DNA of 64,000 nt from Candidatus Proximibacter danicus (lineage in GTDB: Bacteria; Pseudomonadota; Gammaproteobacteria; Burkholderiales; Rhodocyclaceae): NCBI GenBank assembly GCA_016710885.1, contig JADJUC010000028.1, positions 62,001 through 126,000 of the forward strand. Reading direction: 5' to 3'. The position numbers and the translations under genes are program-made. Below are positions 1-9,768 of this stretch, one piece after another. Under the pieces are notes generated by a model. It was not told the origin of the DNA. It made no database searches and saw nothing but the letters and a program-made list of their open reading frames with translations. Within the stretch, counting starts at the first letter, position 1. Every line of letters starts with the position of its first letter.

Positions 1-1
1 T

Positions 2-742
2 TTCAAGCGTTATTACCGTTCACTGGATGTACTGCTGGTCGATGACGTGCAGTTCTTCAATGGCAAGAACCGGACACAGGAAGAATTTTTCTATGTTTTC
101 AACGCACTGATCGAAGCCCGCAAGCAGATTGTCATCAGTTGCGATACTTACCCAAAAGATATCAGCGGGCTTGAAGATCGCCTGATCACTCGCTTTGACT
201 GGGGACTGACGGTACAGATCGAGCCGCCTGAAACAGAAATGCGAGTTGCGATTCTCAAGAAGAAGGCAGAGGCAGAGGGTGTCGCGCTTGATGATGAAGT
301 CGCTTTTGTCATTGCCAAACATTTGCGTTCCAACGTCCGTGAACTAGAAGGGGCACTCAAGAAAGTGCTTGCTTACTCTTCTTTCCATGGCCGGGAAATT
401 GCGCTCGATCTGGTCAAGGAAGCGCTTAAGGATGTCATCGGTGCGGTTAACCGCCAGATTACGGTTGAGAATATTCAAAAGACGGTGGCCGATTACTACA
501 AGATGAAGGTCGCCGACCTGTTTTCACCCAAAAGAACCCGCGCCATTGCCCGACCCCGCCAGGTTGCCATGTGGTTGGCCAAGGATTTGACCGCACACAG
601 CTACCCGATGATTGGCGACGCCTTTGGCGGCCGCGATCACACAACGGTGTTGCATGCGGTAAGGAAGATAGATTCTCTGCGTACCAAGGACAACGAACTC
701 AATCACGACCTGCATGTGTTGCTGCAGGTATTGAAAGGTTGA
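2..742 (+). CDS. dnaA: Chromosomal replication initiator DnaA, 3' part
   Basis: The window opens inside dnaA, in the AAA+ domain. The first residues give the Walker B strand (LLVDDVQF at about 32-55), followed by sensor I and an arginine-rich lid. The C-terminal DNA-binding domain carries the DnaA signature GRDHTTVLHAVRKI at about 628-670. DnaA binds 9-bp boxes at oriC as an ATP form and opens the origin. About 246 codons are visible; the N-terminal DnaB/DiaA-interaction domain and Walker A lie outside the window. A DnaA-box cluster and dnaN follow directly, the usual bacterial order. The reading frame is intact to the stop at 742. Confidence 0.97.
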   Translation, partial: FKRYYRSLDVLLVDDVQFFNGKNRTQEEFFYVFNALIEARKQIVISCDTYPKDISGLEDRLITRFDWGLTVQIEPPETEMRVAILKKKAEAEGVALDDEVAFVIAKHLRSNVRELEGALKKVLAYSSFHGREIALDLVKEALKDVIGAVNRQITVENIQKTVADYYKMKVADLFSPKRTRAIARPRQVAMWLAKDLTAHSYPMIGDAFGGRDHTTVLHAVRKIDSLRTKDNELNHDLHVLLQVLKG

Positions 743-778
743 TGACTGTATAAACCTGTGCAAAACCTGCGAGCGAAA

Positions 779-912
779 TGTGGATAAACATCGATTTATC
801 CACCTGTGGATAAGTTATCCAGTTTTCATCAACAGGCAAGCAACAGGGTTTTCAAGTGTCATTTTTTGATTGCAACGTACTGTAGAATATACAGATTCTA
901 AAGATATCCACA
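779..912. promoter_or_regulatory. DnaA-box cluster between dnaA and dnaN (probable oriC part or dnaN control region)
   Basis: The 208-bp gap holds two exact DnaA boxes in reverse orientation (TGTGGATAA at 779-787 and 805-813) and near matches TTATCCACC at 796-804, TTATCCAGT at 815-823 and ATATCCACA at 904-912. An AT-rich stretch runs from about 850 to 950 up to the dnaN start. In many bacteria the dnaA-dnaN gap contains oriC, and DnaA boxes here can also autoregulate the operon. The region upstream of dnaA is not in the window, so it cannot be said whether this is the whole origin. Confidence 0.7.
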
Positions 913-950
913 GAGTTGACCGGCAGCTTATATTTATAGGAATTAAATAT

Positions 951-2057
951 ATGATACTTATTAAAACCCAACGCGACACGCTGCTCGCGCCACTACAGTC
1001 GGTTTCCGGCATTGTCGAAAAACGCCATACGCTGCCGATTCTTTCGAATGTACTGCTCGAAAAAAAGGGCGATTTGCTGACCCTTCTGGCTACCGATATC
1101 GAGATACAGATCACCACCAGCACCCAAGGGGCACATGGTGATGGCGATGGTGCGATAACCGTCGGAGCGCGTAAACTTCAGGAAATTCTGCGCTCGCTGC
1201 CGGAAAGTGCTGAGGTTAGCCTCATCCTCGAAGACAAGCGTTTGCAGTTGCGTGCTGGCAAGAGCCGCTTTAGCCTGCAAACCTTGCCAGCAGACGATTT
1301 CCCGCGGATGGCAATTGCCGACGGTGAAGCAAAGCGTATTACGGTGACGCAGAAGCAGTTTCGCCAGTTGCTGGCTCAGACCCAGTTCTCGATGGCTGCG
1401 CAGGACGTTCGCTACTACCTCAACGGTTTGCTGCTGTTGATCGAAGGAAACGAGCTCCGTGCCGTCGCTACCGACGGCCATCGTCTGGCATTTGCAAGCA
1501 TGGAGATCGAAGGTGATCTGCCGCGTCAGGAATTGATCCTTCCGCGTAAGACAGTGCTTGAGTTGAACCGCCTGCTTTCGGATAATGACGAGCCGCTGGT
1601 GATTGAAACCTCGGCAAACCAGGTTCGTTTTCAGTTTGGTCAGATCAACCTGGTGTCAAAGTTGATCGACGGCAAATTCCCGGATTACGAGCGCGTTATC
1701 CCCGCAACTTTGCGCAATGCGCTGCAGATCAATCGCTCGATGCTGCTCTCATCGATGAGCCGGGCGGCTATCCTGACCAACGAAAAATTCCGGGGAGTAC
1801 GTCTGGTGCTCTCGCCTGGCAGCATGAAGATCATGGCAGCCAACGCGGAGCAGGAAGAAGCGCAGGAAGAACTCGAAGTAGATTACAGTGGCGAACCCAT
1901 CGATATCGGTTTCAACGTTGGCTACTTGCTCGATGTGCTCAACAATAGTTCGGCAGAGTCGGTTCAGTGGGCGTTCAATGACTCGAATTCGAGTGCGCTG
2001 GTAACCATTCCGGGTAACGAACGCTTCAAATACGTCGTTATGCCAATGCGGATCTAA
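951..2057 (+). CDS. dnaN: DNA polymerase III sliding clamp (beta subunit)
   Basis: Encodes a 368-residue beta clamp, the usual length of about 367. The dimer encircles DNA and tethers the replicative polymerase, mismatch repair and other factors. The N-terminus (MILIKTQRDTLLAPLQSVSGI) and the motif EKRHTLPILSNVL are typical, and the C-terminus ends in the conserved VVMPMRI-type tail. The reading frame is open from 870, but ATG at 951 gives the family N-terminus and follows a purine-rich AGGAATT, so it is chosen. It lies between dnaA and gyrB in the canonical order. Confidence 0.97.
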   Translation: MILIKTQRDTLLAPLQSVSGIVEKRHTLPILSNVLLEKKGDLLTLLATDIEIQITTSTQGAHGDGDGAITVGARKLQEILRSLPESAEVSLILEDKRLQLRAGKSRFSLQTLPADDFPRMAIADGEAKRITVTQKQFRQLLAQTQFSMAAQDVRYYLNGLLLLIEGNELRAVATDGHRLAFASMEIEGDLPRQELILPRKTVLELNRLLSDNDEPLVIETSANQVRFQFGQINLVSKLIDGKFPDYERVIPATLRNALQINRSMLLSSMSRAAILTNEKFRGVRLVLSPGSMKIMAANAEQEEAQEELEVDYSGEPIDIGFNVGYLLDVLNNSSAESVQWAFNDSNSSALVTIPGNERFKYVVMPMRI

Positions 2058-2112
2058 TTGAATTTTTAGAATATAAGTAGTTGATATTAAAAGTAAAACA
2101 GGGAAATAAAGA

Positions 2113-4587
2113 GTGAGTGATCAGAATAGCAATACGCCCTGCCTACGACGAATCGACGATCCAGAATCTGGAAGGTCTGGAAGCTGTCCGCAAACGCCCG
2201 GGGATGTACATCGGCGACACTTCCGATGGTACCGGTCTTCACCACCTTGTTTTCGAGGTGGTGGATAACTCGATTGACGAAGCGCTGGCGGGCCATTGTG
2301 ACGATATCGTGGTCACCATTCATACCGACAATTCAATCAGCGTCATCGATAACGGCCGTGGCATTCCGACGGGCGTCAAGATGGATGACAAGCATGAACC
2401 GAAGCGCTCTGCTGCAGAGATTGCGCTGACCGAGTTGCATGCTGGCGGCAAATTCAACCAGAACTCCTACAAGGTGTCCGGAGGTCTGCACGGTGTCGGT
2501 GTTTCCTGCGTCAATGCCTTGTCCAAGTGGTTGCGGCTGACGATTCGTCGCGAGGGGAAAAAGCACTTCATCGAGTTCTGCCGTGGTCATGCAATTGAAC
2601 GTGTCATTGAAGTCAGGGATGGTTTCGAGATTTCTCCACTCAAGATCCTTGGCGATTCGGAAAAGCGCGGCACTGAAGTTCATTTTCTTGCCGATGACGA
2701 GATTTTCGGAACCGTAGAATTTCACTATGAAATTCTGGCGAAGCGCCTGCGCGAACTCTCGTTCCTGAATAATGGCGTGCGTATCCGCTTGATTGACCAG
2801 CGCTCTGGCAAGGAAGAAGATTTTGCTTTCGCAGGTGGCGTTAGAAGCTTTGTCGAATACATCAACCGTACCAAGTCGGTTTTGCACCCGAATATTTTCT
2901 GCTCGTCAGGAGATGCCAAGGTGGGTGATACCGGCGTCACCATCGGTGTAGAAGTCGCAATGCAGTGGAACGATTCCTATCAGGAACAGGTTCTCTGTTT
3001 TACCAACAACATTCCCCAGTCCGATGGTGGAACACATCTCACGGGCCTGCGTGCGGCGATGACGCGGGTCATCAACAAGTACATCGACGAAAACGAAATT
3101 GCCAAAAAGGCCAAGGTTGAGATTTCCGGTGACGACATGCGCGAAGGTCTTGCTTGCGTGCTGTCGGTGAAAATGCCTGACCCGAAGTTTGCCTCGCAGA
3201 CCAAGATGAAGCTGGTTTCGTCTGAGGCACGCCCGGCAGTTGAAGAAGTCGTCGCCCAGAAGCTCGCGGATTTCCTGCTGGAACGTCCGGCGGATGCGAA
3301 AGTCATTACTGGCAAGATCGTCGAGGCGTCCCGTGCCCGCGAAGCGGCGCGCAAGGCGCGAGAATTGACTCGTCGCAAAGGGATTCTGGATGGCGTAGGG
3401 CTGCCTGGAAAACTGGCGGATTGTCAGGAAAAGGATCCTGCCCTCTGTGAAATCTATCTGGTCGAGGGCGATTCAGCCGGCGGTTCGGCCAAGCAGGGCC
3501 GTGACCGCAAATTCCAGGCAATTCTCCCGCTCAAGGGCAAGATCCTAAACGTCGAGAAGGCACGCTTCGACAAGCTGATTTCGTCGCAGGAAATTGCCAC
3601 GCTGATTACCGCACTTGGCACCGGTATCGGCAAGGATGAATACAAGCCGGAGAAGTTGCGCTACCACCGCATCATCATCATGACCGATGCCGACGTGGAC
3701 GGTGCACACATCCGTACCTTGCTGCTTACGTTCTTCTATCGTCAGATGCCGGAACTGGTCGAACGCGGGAATATCTACATCGCACAACCTCCGCTTTACA
3801 AGGTCAAGGTTGGCAAGACCGAACGCTACATCAAGGACGACCACGAGCTGAATCAGTTCCTGCTGAAAATGGCACTGGACGAAGCTTCATTGACACCCAA
3901 GGCTGGGGCTGAAGCGATTGGTGGTGTTGCACTGGAGGAATGCTGGCGCGCGAATACCTGCTTGCCGAAGCAATCATCAACCGGCTCAATCACCTGATCA
4001 ATCCGGAAGTGCTGCACGCCATCGTTGATGCCAATGCCAAACTCGATGTGTCCGATGAAGCTGCGGCGCATGCGTCAGCTACAAGCTTGTCAAAACTGGT
4101 CAAGAACGGTATCCAGATCCGTGCACGCTACAACGATGCTCACGAGCGCTGGCAGTTGCGTATCGAAAAAATGCACCACGGCAATCTGAAAGTCAGCGTC
4201 ATTGACGACGATCTTCTGCTTTCTGGCGACTGGACTCAATTGATGAAGACGGCCGACATGCTGTCCGGTCTTTTCGGTTCGGGCGGTTTTGTTCAGCGCG
4301 GCGAGAAAAAAGCGCCGGTAATCGGTTTTGCTCCGGCAATGAACTGGTTGCTTGCCGAAGTCGAGCGTACGGTCAGCAAGCAGCGCTACAAAGGTCTGGG
4401 AGAAATGAACCCCTCACAACTGTGGGAAACGACGATGGACCCGAAAGTCCGCCGCCTGCTCAGGGTTCAGATTGAAGATGCCATCGGTGCCGACGAAATT
4501 TTCACGACGCTGATGGGTGAGCTCGTTGAACCTCGCCGGAACTTCATCGAAAGCAACGCCCTGGCAGCGCGCAATATCGACGTTTGA
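2113..4587 (+). CDS. gyrB: DNA gyrase subunit B, reading frame interrupted twice
   Basis: Encodes GyrB, the ATPase subunit of gyrase that introduces negative supercoils. The GHKL ATPase domain (EGLEAVRKRPGMYIGDT, then DNGRGIP and GGLHGVG) and the Toprim domain (EGDSAGGSAKQGRDR, then DADVDGAHI) are clear, and the C-terminal QRYKGLGEMNP motif is present. Two one-base shifts break the frame. The expected N-terminus MSDQNSNTP reads from GTG at 2113, but the rest of the protein is one frame over, implying one extra base near 2137-2140 (CCC run). Near 3945-3955, after VALEE, one base is missing before LAREYLLAEAIINRL. Because gyrB is essential and everything else matches, sequencing error is more likely than inactivation. 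Confidence 0.93.
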
Positions 4588-4617
4588 CCCTCAGGTATCA
4601 GTTACTCGGGAAAACGC

Positions 4618-4645
4618 GCTCAAGGCCCTGAAAAGGGCCTTGAGC
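4618..4645. terminator. Bidirectional terminator between gyrB and the SRPBCC gene
   Basis: An 11-bp perfect stem (GCTCAAGGCCC / GGGCCTTGAGC, 4618-4628 and 4635-4645) encloses a 6-base loop. It sits between the stop of gyrB and the stop of the converging minus-strand gene. In the minus direction the stem is followed by a short T run; in the plus direction the tail is weakly T-rich (ATTTCC). Confidence 0.75.
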
Positions 4646-4655
4646 ATTTCCGGGT

Positions 4656-5126
4656 TCAATGGAGCTGTGCTTCCGCCAACAGCATCCGGATCACCCGGAC
4701 CATTTCAATGTCCGATTCGTGATACGCCGATTTTACGAATTCGGCATAGCCGGCATCGGCATCGTCCGGGTGTTCCCCAAGTGTCGTTTCGTAGGCAAAG
4801 CGCAGGAAGAGATGGCCCTCCTCCGGCGCTACGATGCTGATCGTCAGTCGGCCGCCGGCGTGCGATTCTGTCGCTGCGACATCGAAGCGTACCCACTCCG
4901 ATTCCAGCCATGTCACGGTATCGTAAATTTCGGCTGCACCAAAATTCAGTCGTCGCTGCAGCCGTCGTTCACCCCGCTCAAGAATGGTGCAGGTATCAAG
5001 CCCGGGGAGAAAAAAGGTGGCATCTTCGGCGCGGATCATGAGGCCCTGCCAGAGCTGATTCCGCGTCAGCGACGGGATCAGTGGGTTGCCGGGAATGTTG
5101 ATTTCAACCAGATGTTCGTATTTCAT
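4656..5126 (-). CDS. SRPBCC/DUF1857 (AtaL-like) family protein
   Basis: A 156-residue protein starting MKYEHLVEINIPGNP, ending MLLAEAQLH. It resembles the DUF1857/AtaL-like branch of the SRPBCC (START-like) fold, small hydrophobic-pocket proteins of unknown substrate. The open frame extends upstream to 5195, but ATG at 5126 gives the family-like N-terminus. No signal peptide or membrane segment is visible, so it is probably cytosolic. It converges on gyrB across a terminator and is divergent from the pseudouridine synthase. Family assignment is by overall pattern; function is unknown. Confidence 0.7.
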   Translation of the reverse strand: MKYEHLVEINIPGNPLIPSLTRNQLWQGLMIRAEDATFFLPGLDTCTILERGERRLQRRLNFGAAEIYDTVTWLESEWVRFDVAATESHAGGRLTISIVAPEEGHLFLRFAYETTLGEHPDDADAGYAEFVKSAYHESDIEMVRVIRMLLAEAQLH

Positions 5127-5218
5127 CCGGCTATTTTCGCCCGGTGGCGTGGCGCTGTCATCACCCGTAACCACGCCAGGATTCGCGGGCGGCATTGGCG
5201 GATGGTAGGATGCGCGCC

Positions 5219-5942
5219 ATGCAACTAGAACGAATCCTCCATTCTCAAGGTTTCGGCAGCCGCAAGGAATGCCGCGCCCTCATCCGTGATGGTCGTATCG
5301 GCATCGCTGGCGAAGTGGCTGATGACCCCTTCGTTGACCTTGAACCGAGCGGTCTGAATTTCTCCGTAGACGGGCAGGTGTGGGCCTATCACCCCCAGGC
5401 CTACCTGATGCTCAACAAGCCTGTGGGCTATGAGTGTTCGCATCAACCCAAGAACCACGCCAGTATCTACAGCCTGTTGCCGCCTGCGCTTAATGGGCGT
5501 GGAGTGCAGTCGCTGGGCCGGCTCGATGAAGACACGACGGGGCTGTTGCTCTTTTCGGACGACGGGAAGTTCATTCATGCGATCAGTTCCGGCAAGCGCA
5601 AGGTGCCGAAAACCTACCATGTGACTGCCAAGCACCCGGTGAGCGACGCGCAGATCGCGACACTCCTGTCCGGGGTTTCAATTGATCGACGAACCGCTAC
5701 CGATTACCGCTGCCGGCTGTGAGCGCGTGGGCGAACATGAACTGCTGCTGACCGTTACCGAGGGGCGGTATCACCAGGTGAAGCGGATGGTGGCCGGTGT
5801 CAGCAACCGGGTTGAAGCGCTCTGCCGGGTCGCCGTTGGCGGCTTGCAGTTGCCCGATGATTTAAAGCCCGGTGAATGGCGCTGGCTGGATGCCTCGGAT
5901 CTGGCTCGCGTGCAAGGCTTGGCGCCCGGCGAAAGCTGCTGA
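5219..5942 (+). CDS. rsuA: 16S rRNA pseudouridine synthase, RsuA type, frame interrupted
   Basis: Converts uridine to pseudouridine in rRNA, probably U516 of 16S RNA. An N-terminal S4 domain (MQLERILHSQGFGSRKECRALI) precedes the catalytic domain with the family motif GRLDEDTTGLLLFSDDG containing the catalytic Asp, and the C-terminal EGRYHQVKRM motif. The frame breaks near 5672-5678 (GGGG then TTT): removing one base gives a continuous LLSGVQLIDEPLP. ATG 5219 is chosen because AGGA lies 8 bases upstream and it begins the S4 domain. RsuA is preferred over RluB/RluE by the short N-terminal region; the exact target is not provable here. Confidence 0.85.
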
Positions 5943-5971
5943 AGCTATCCATTTTTTGAGGAGCGGTAGCT

Positions 5972-6886
5972 GTGACCCTCACCGAACTTCGCTATATCGT
6001 TACCTTGGCACGCGAGCGCCATTTCGGTCGTGCAGCCGATAAATGCCATGTCAGCCAACCCACACTCTCGGTGGCCTTGAAGAAGGTTGAGCAACGAATC
6101 GGTGCGCTGTTGTTTGAACGTTCGTCCAACGATGTGCGTTTGACGCCCTTGGGGGAACAGATGGCAGCCCAGGCCGACCGCGTTCTCGAAGAAGCGGCCA
6201 AGCTCGATGAGATCGCTGCTCAAGGCAAGGACCCGTTGGTTGGACCTTTGCGCCTTGGGGTGATCTATACGATAGCTCCCTATCTGCTACCGCGACTTAT
6301 CCCGGCCTTGCATGGCAGAGCGCCGCAGATGCCGCTTTACCTGCAGGAGAACTTCACCGTGCGGCTGGCCGAGATGCTGCGTCGTGGCGAACTGGATGTG
6401 GCCGTCCTGGCACTTCCTTTTTCGGAACCTGGCATCGTTACACGCGCTGTCTATGACGAGCCTTTTTGCGTTGCGATGCCAAACGGCCACCCCTTGTGCA
6501 AGATGAAAACGGTCAGCGCAGATGAACTGGCTGCAGAGCAGTTGCTGCTGCTTGGGCAAGGGAACTGCTTTCGCGATCAGGTGGTTCAGGCCTGCCCGCA
6601 CCTGACCGACCCCGGGGGCTTTGAACGCTCGCTTGAAGGCAGTTCGATAGAGACGCTTCGTCACATGGTCGCGAGCGGTGCCGGCATCTCTGTAATCCCG
6701 GTTTCTGCAGTCGAGAGTTGGCCGCGGGAAGACAAGTTGATGACGACTCGGCCATTTGCCGCCCTGATCCCGATGCGGCGGGTAGTGCTGGCCTGGCGGG
6801 TTACTTTCCCCCGTCCGCAAGCCATCGATGCCCTGCGGGCCGCGATCCTGGCGGCGCCTCCGGCTGGGGTAATTGCTTTGCCTTGA
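5972..6886 (+). CDS. oxyR: LysR-type hydrogen peroxide sensor OxyR
   Basis: A 304-residue LysR-family regulator. The N-terminal winged helix (MTLTELRYIVTLARERHFGRAADKCHVSQPTLS in outline) is followed by the effector domain. The redox cysteines of OxyR fall exactly at residues 199 and 208 in GQGNCFRDQ...QACPHL, matching the Cys199-Cys208 pair that forms a disulfide with peroxide in E. coli. It should activate catalase and peroxiredoxin genes, none of which are adjacent. Start is GTG with GAGGAGCG upstream. It converges on topB across a parS palindrome. Confidence 0.93.
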   Translation: MTLTELRYIVTLARERHFGRAADKCHVSQPTLSVALKKVEQRIGALLFERSSNDVRLTPLGEQMAAQADRVLEEAAKLDEIAAQGKDPLVGPLRLGVIYTIAPYLLPRLIPALHGRAPQMPLYLQENFTVRLAEMLRRGELDVAVLALPFSEPGIVTRAVYDEPFCVAMPNGHPLCKMKTVSADELAAEQLLLLGQGNCFRDQVVQACPHLTDPGGFERSLEGSSIETLRHMVASGAGISVIPVSAVESWPREDKLMTTRPFAALIPMRRVVLAWRVTFPRPQAIDALRAAILAAPPAGVIALP

Positions 6887-6945
6887 AGCGTGGCTCGAGG
6901 AGTTGCTGTCAGAAATCGATCTGTGACGGTTGCCTCGCCACAATA

Positions 6946-6997
6946 CTTTCGGGGCCCATGGACTGTTTCACGTGAAACAGTCCATGGGCCCCGAAAG
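6946..6997. repeat. 52-bp perfect palindrome carrying a parS site
   Basis: Positions 6946-6971 and 6972-6997 are exact reverse complements: 26-bp arms with no spacer. The centre (6964-6979) is an exact parS. The palindrome lies between the ends of the convergent oxyR and topB genes, so it could also fold as a terminator-like hairpin for either transcript, although neither side has a clear T tract. Confidence 0.9.
6964..6979. other. parS centromere site 1 (ParB binding)
   Basis: TGTTTCACGTGAAACA is an exact match to the widely conserved bacterial chromosomal parS consensus bound by ParB/Spo0J. parS sites cluster near oriC, which agrees with dnaA lying about 6 kb away. parA and parB themselves are not in this window. 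Confidence 0.93.
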
Positions 6998-7037
6998 GAA
7001 ACCGGCCGCCTCCTTCATCAGAAGGCCGCGCAGGCCG

Positions 7038-9659
7038 CTATTTCTTGCTGCTCGCCGCTTTCTTGACCGGGGACTTCTTGGCCGCTGGTTTTTTTGCCTT
7101 TACAGCCGCAGTTTTTTCGGCGGGTGACTCGTCGGCTTTTCCTGTTACTTTTTTCGGTGCGGTTTTGGTCGGGGTCTTGGGTTCGCGCTTTTCAAACTCG
7201 AAACCAACCTTTCCGTCCTTGCCACGGACAAGGAAAGCAGAAAACTTGCGACGGGTCTTGTTCGAGACGAAGTTCTTAAGCAGTTCGGTGCGGCCAGTTT
7301 CAAGCAGCCTCAGCATTTGCTCGCGCTCGATTGGCTGTTGCAGGATGACCTTGCCCGAACGGAAGTCGCAGGTGCGTTCGGGGCCGACCGCCTTTTCGCA
7401 GACGTAAGCCATGCCGTGTTCAAAGACGCGTGACTGGCACTTGGGGCAGGTGCCTAAGGCTTCCTGATCGGAGAAATCGACTGGCTCGGCATCACCTTCT
7501 ACACCGCTGCCTTGGCCAAAATCGAACTCCGGGGCGTTGTCGGCGTTGAGCTTGATCATGGCGTTGAAAGGTCGGCCCATCTTGTTGCGGAAGCCGGTCA
7601 GCGGGCCGATGGTGCGCTCGGAGAGCAGGACTTCAATCTCTTCCGGCTCAAACTGACGGCTGGCGACGATCTTCCACAGCGAGAATTCGCAGGCCTGGCA
7701 CTGGAACTTCTTGTAGGTTTCCTTGATCTTGCCGCCGCACTTGGGGCACGGCGTACTGAGCTCGCCGAAGTCGCCGGGAATGGTGTCGCTGTCGTAACTC
7801 TTGGCACGATCGACGATTTGCTGCGTCATCGCCGCGATTTCCTTCATGAATTCGCTGCGCGACAGTTCGCCCTTCTCCATGCGCGCCAGCTTCCATTCCC
7901 AGTCGCCGGTCAGTTCCGGGTGCGTCAGTTCGGGGATGCCAAGGCCGTTTAACAAGGTCATCAGCGAGAAGCCCTTGGCGGTCGGCACCAGCTCCCTGCC
8001 CTCGCGGTGGATGTACTGCTCGTTGATCAGGTTCTCGATGATCTGGGCACGCGTGGCCGGGGTGCCGAGGCCGCGGCCGGCCATGGCGGCGCGCAGTTCC
8101 TCATCGTCGACCATCTTGCCGGCGCCTTCCATGGCCGACAGCAGCGTGGCTTCCGAATAGCGGGCGGGTGGCCGGGTTTCGTTGGCATTGACGCGAACGT
8201 CCTCGGTCTTGACCTTTTCCTTCTGCTGCACGGCAACCAGGTTGGCTTCCTCGTCCTGTGCCTCACGGCCGTATATGGCGAGCCAGCCGGGGTTCACCAA
8301 TACCTTGCCCTCGGTCTTGAACGGTTCGCCCGCCACACGCGTGATACGCGTGGTGACCAGGTATTCGGCGGCCGGGTAGAACACCGCCAGGAAGCGCTTG
8401 ACGACCAGGTCGTAGAGCTTCTGTTCCGGCTCCGACAGGGCTTTCGGCGCCTGCAGGGTGGGGATGATGGCAAAGTGGTCGGAAATTTTGGCGTTGTTGA
8501 AGATGCGCTTGTTCGGCGTGACCCAGTTCTTTTTCTGGATCTCGGCGGCGAAGATGCCGTAACGATTGGCGATAGACGGGTCGGAGCCCTTCTGCAGGTC
8601 CTTGCCGGCCAGCATGTCCAGCGTCGCCTTGACGGTGTCTATGTAGTCTTCCGGCAGCGCGCGGGCGTCGGTACGCGGGTAGGTGAGCACCTTGTGCTTT
8701 TCGTAGAGCGCCTGTGCCAGGCCGAGGGTTGCTTTGGCCGAAAAACCGAAGCGGCCGTTGGCTTCGCGCTGCAGGCTGGTCAGGTCGTAGAGCAGCGGCG
8801 ACAGCTGGGTTGAGGGCTTGGCCTCCTCGGTGACTTCACCCGGCTGGTTCAGGCACTTGGCGCGCAGCGCGTCGGCCCGGGCCTGATCCCACAGGCGGTC
8901 GGCGCGGGCGTGCTCATCTTCTTCCTTGCCCTTGTATTTCTCGTCGAACCATTTGCCCTTGTATTCACCGGCGGCGGCACCAAAGATGCCCTCCACTTCC
9001 CAGTATGAACGGGGCTTGAACTTCTTTATCTTCTCTTCGCGCTCGACCAGGATGGCCAGCGTCGGCGTCTGTACGCGGCCGACCGTGGTCAGGTGGAAGC
9101 CGCCAGTCTTCGAGTTGAAGGCGGTCATGGCGCGGGTGCCGTTGATGCCGACCAGCCAATCGGATTCGCTGCGGCAGACGGCGGCGTCGCCGAGGCCGCT
9201 CATTTCAGCGCCCTGGCGTAGCCGGGCAAAGCCGTCGCGGATGGCACCCTGGGTCATCGACTGCAGCCACAGGCGCTGGACCGGCTTGCCGGATTTGGCC
9301 TGCTGGGCGATGTAATTGAAGATCAGTTCACCTTCGCGGCCCGCGTCACAGGCGTTCACCAAGCCGGTGACTTCCTTGCGCTTGATCAGCTTGGTCAGGA
9401 GCTTGAGGCGCGACTCGGTCTTCTCGATCGGGCGTAGGTCGAAATGCGGCGGAATCACCGGCAGGTGCGCGAAGGACCATTTGCCGCGCTTGACCTCGTA
9501 GGCTTCCGGGCAGGCCAGTTCGAGCAGGTGACCGATCGCCGAGGAGAGGACGAATTCCTCGCTCTCGAAATAGTCGTCGTGCTTGGTGAAGCCTCCCAGT
9601 GCCCGCGCGATGTCGGCGGCGACAGAAGGTTTTTCGGCAATGATCAGCTTCTTGCTCAT
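7038..9659 (-). CDS. topB: DNA topoisomerase III (type IA)
   Basis: An 873-residue type IA topoisomerase that passes single strands and decatenates DNA. The Toprim domain starts at MSKKLIIAEKPSVAADIA and contains DAGREGELI (105-113). The catalytic tyrosine is Y327 in LTYPRTDARAL. Two C-terminal zinc-ribbon-like units follow (CPKCGGKIKE...CQAC and CPKCQSRVFEHG...C), and the protein ends in a Lys/Ala/Pro-rich tail (KKPAAKKSPVKKAASSKK), probably for nonspecific DNA binding. ATG 9659 is chosen because upstream in-frame codons do not look coding. The zinc-ribbon tail makes it longer than E. coli TopB. Confidence 0.95.
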   Translation of the reverse strand: MSKKLIIAEKPSVAADIARALGGFTKHDDYFESEEFVLSSAIGHLLELACPEAYEVKRGKWSFAHLPVIPPHFDLRPIEKTESRLKLLTKLIKRKEVTGLVNACDAGREGELIFNYIAQQAKSGKPVQRLWLQSMTQGAIRDGFARLRQGAEMSGLGDAAVCRSESDWLVGINGTRAMTAFNSKTGGFHLTTVGRVQTPTLAILVEREEKIKKFKPRSYWEVEGIFGAAAGEYKGKWFDEKYKGKEEDEHARADRLWDQARADALRAKCLNQPGEVTEEAKPSTQLSPLLYDLTSLQREANGRFGFSAKATLGLAQALYEKHKVLTYPRTDARALPEDYIDTVKATLDMLAGKDLQKGSDPSIANRYGIFAAEIQKKNWVTPNKRIFNNAKISDHFAIIPTLQAPKALSEPEQKLYDLVVKRFLAVFYPAAEYLVTTRITRVAGEPFKTEGKVLVNPGWLAIYGREAQDEEANLVAVQQKEKVKTEDVRVNANETRPPARYSEATLLSAMEGAGKMVDDEELRAAMAGRGLGTPATRAQIIENLINEQYIHREGRELVPTAKGFSLMTLLNGLGIPELTHPELTGDWEWKLARMEKGELSRSEFMKEIAAMTQQIVDRAKSYDSDTIPGDFGELSTPCPKCGGKIKETYKKFQCQACEFSLWKIVASRQFEPEEIEVLLSERTIGPLTGFRNKMGRPFNAMIKLNADNAPEFDFGQGSGVEGDAEPVDFSDQEALGTCPKCQSRVFEHGMAYVCEKAVGPERTCDFRSGKVILQQPIEREQMLRLLETGRTELLKNFVSNKTRRKFSAFLVRGKDGKVGFEFEKREPKTPTKTAPKKVTGKADESPAEKTAAVKAKKPAAKKSPVKKAASSKK

Positions 9660-9768
9660 GGAAAGGCGCTCAGGAGGCGGCCGGCGGCCGCAAACAGTGG
9701 TTGCGGGGGCATGATAAGAGGGTTGTGCCGCCCTACGCAAGCAATGCTCGCGTTTTCAGCAATGGGTG

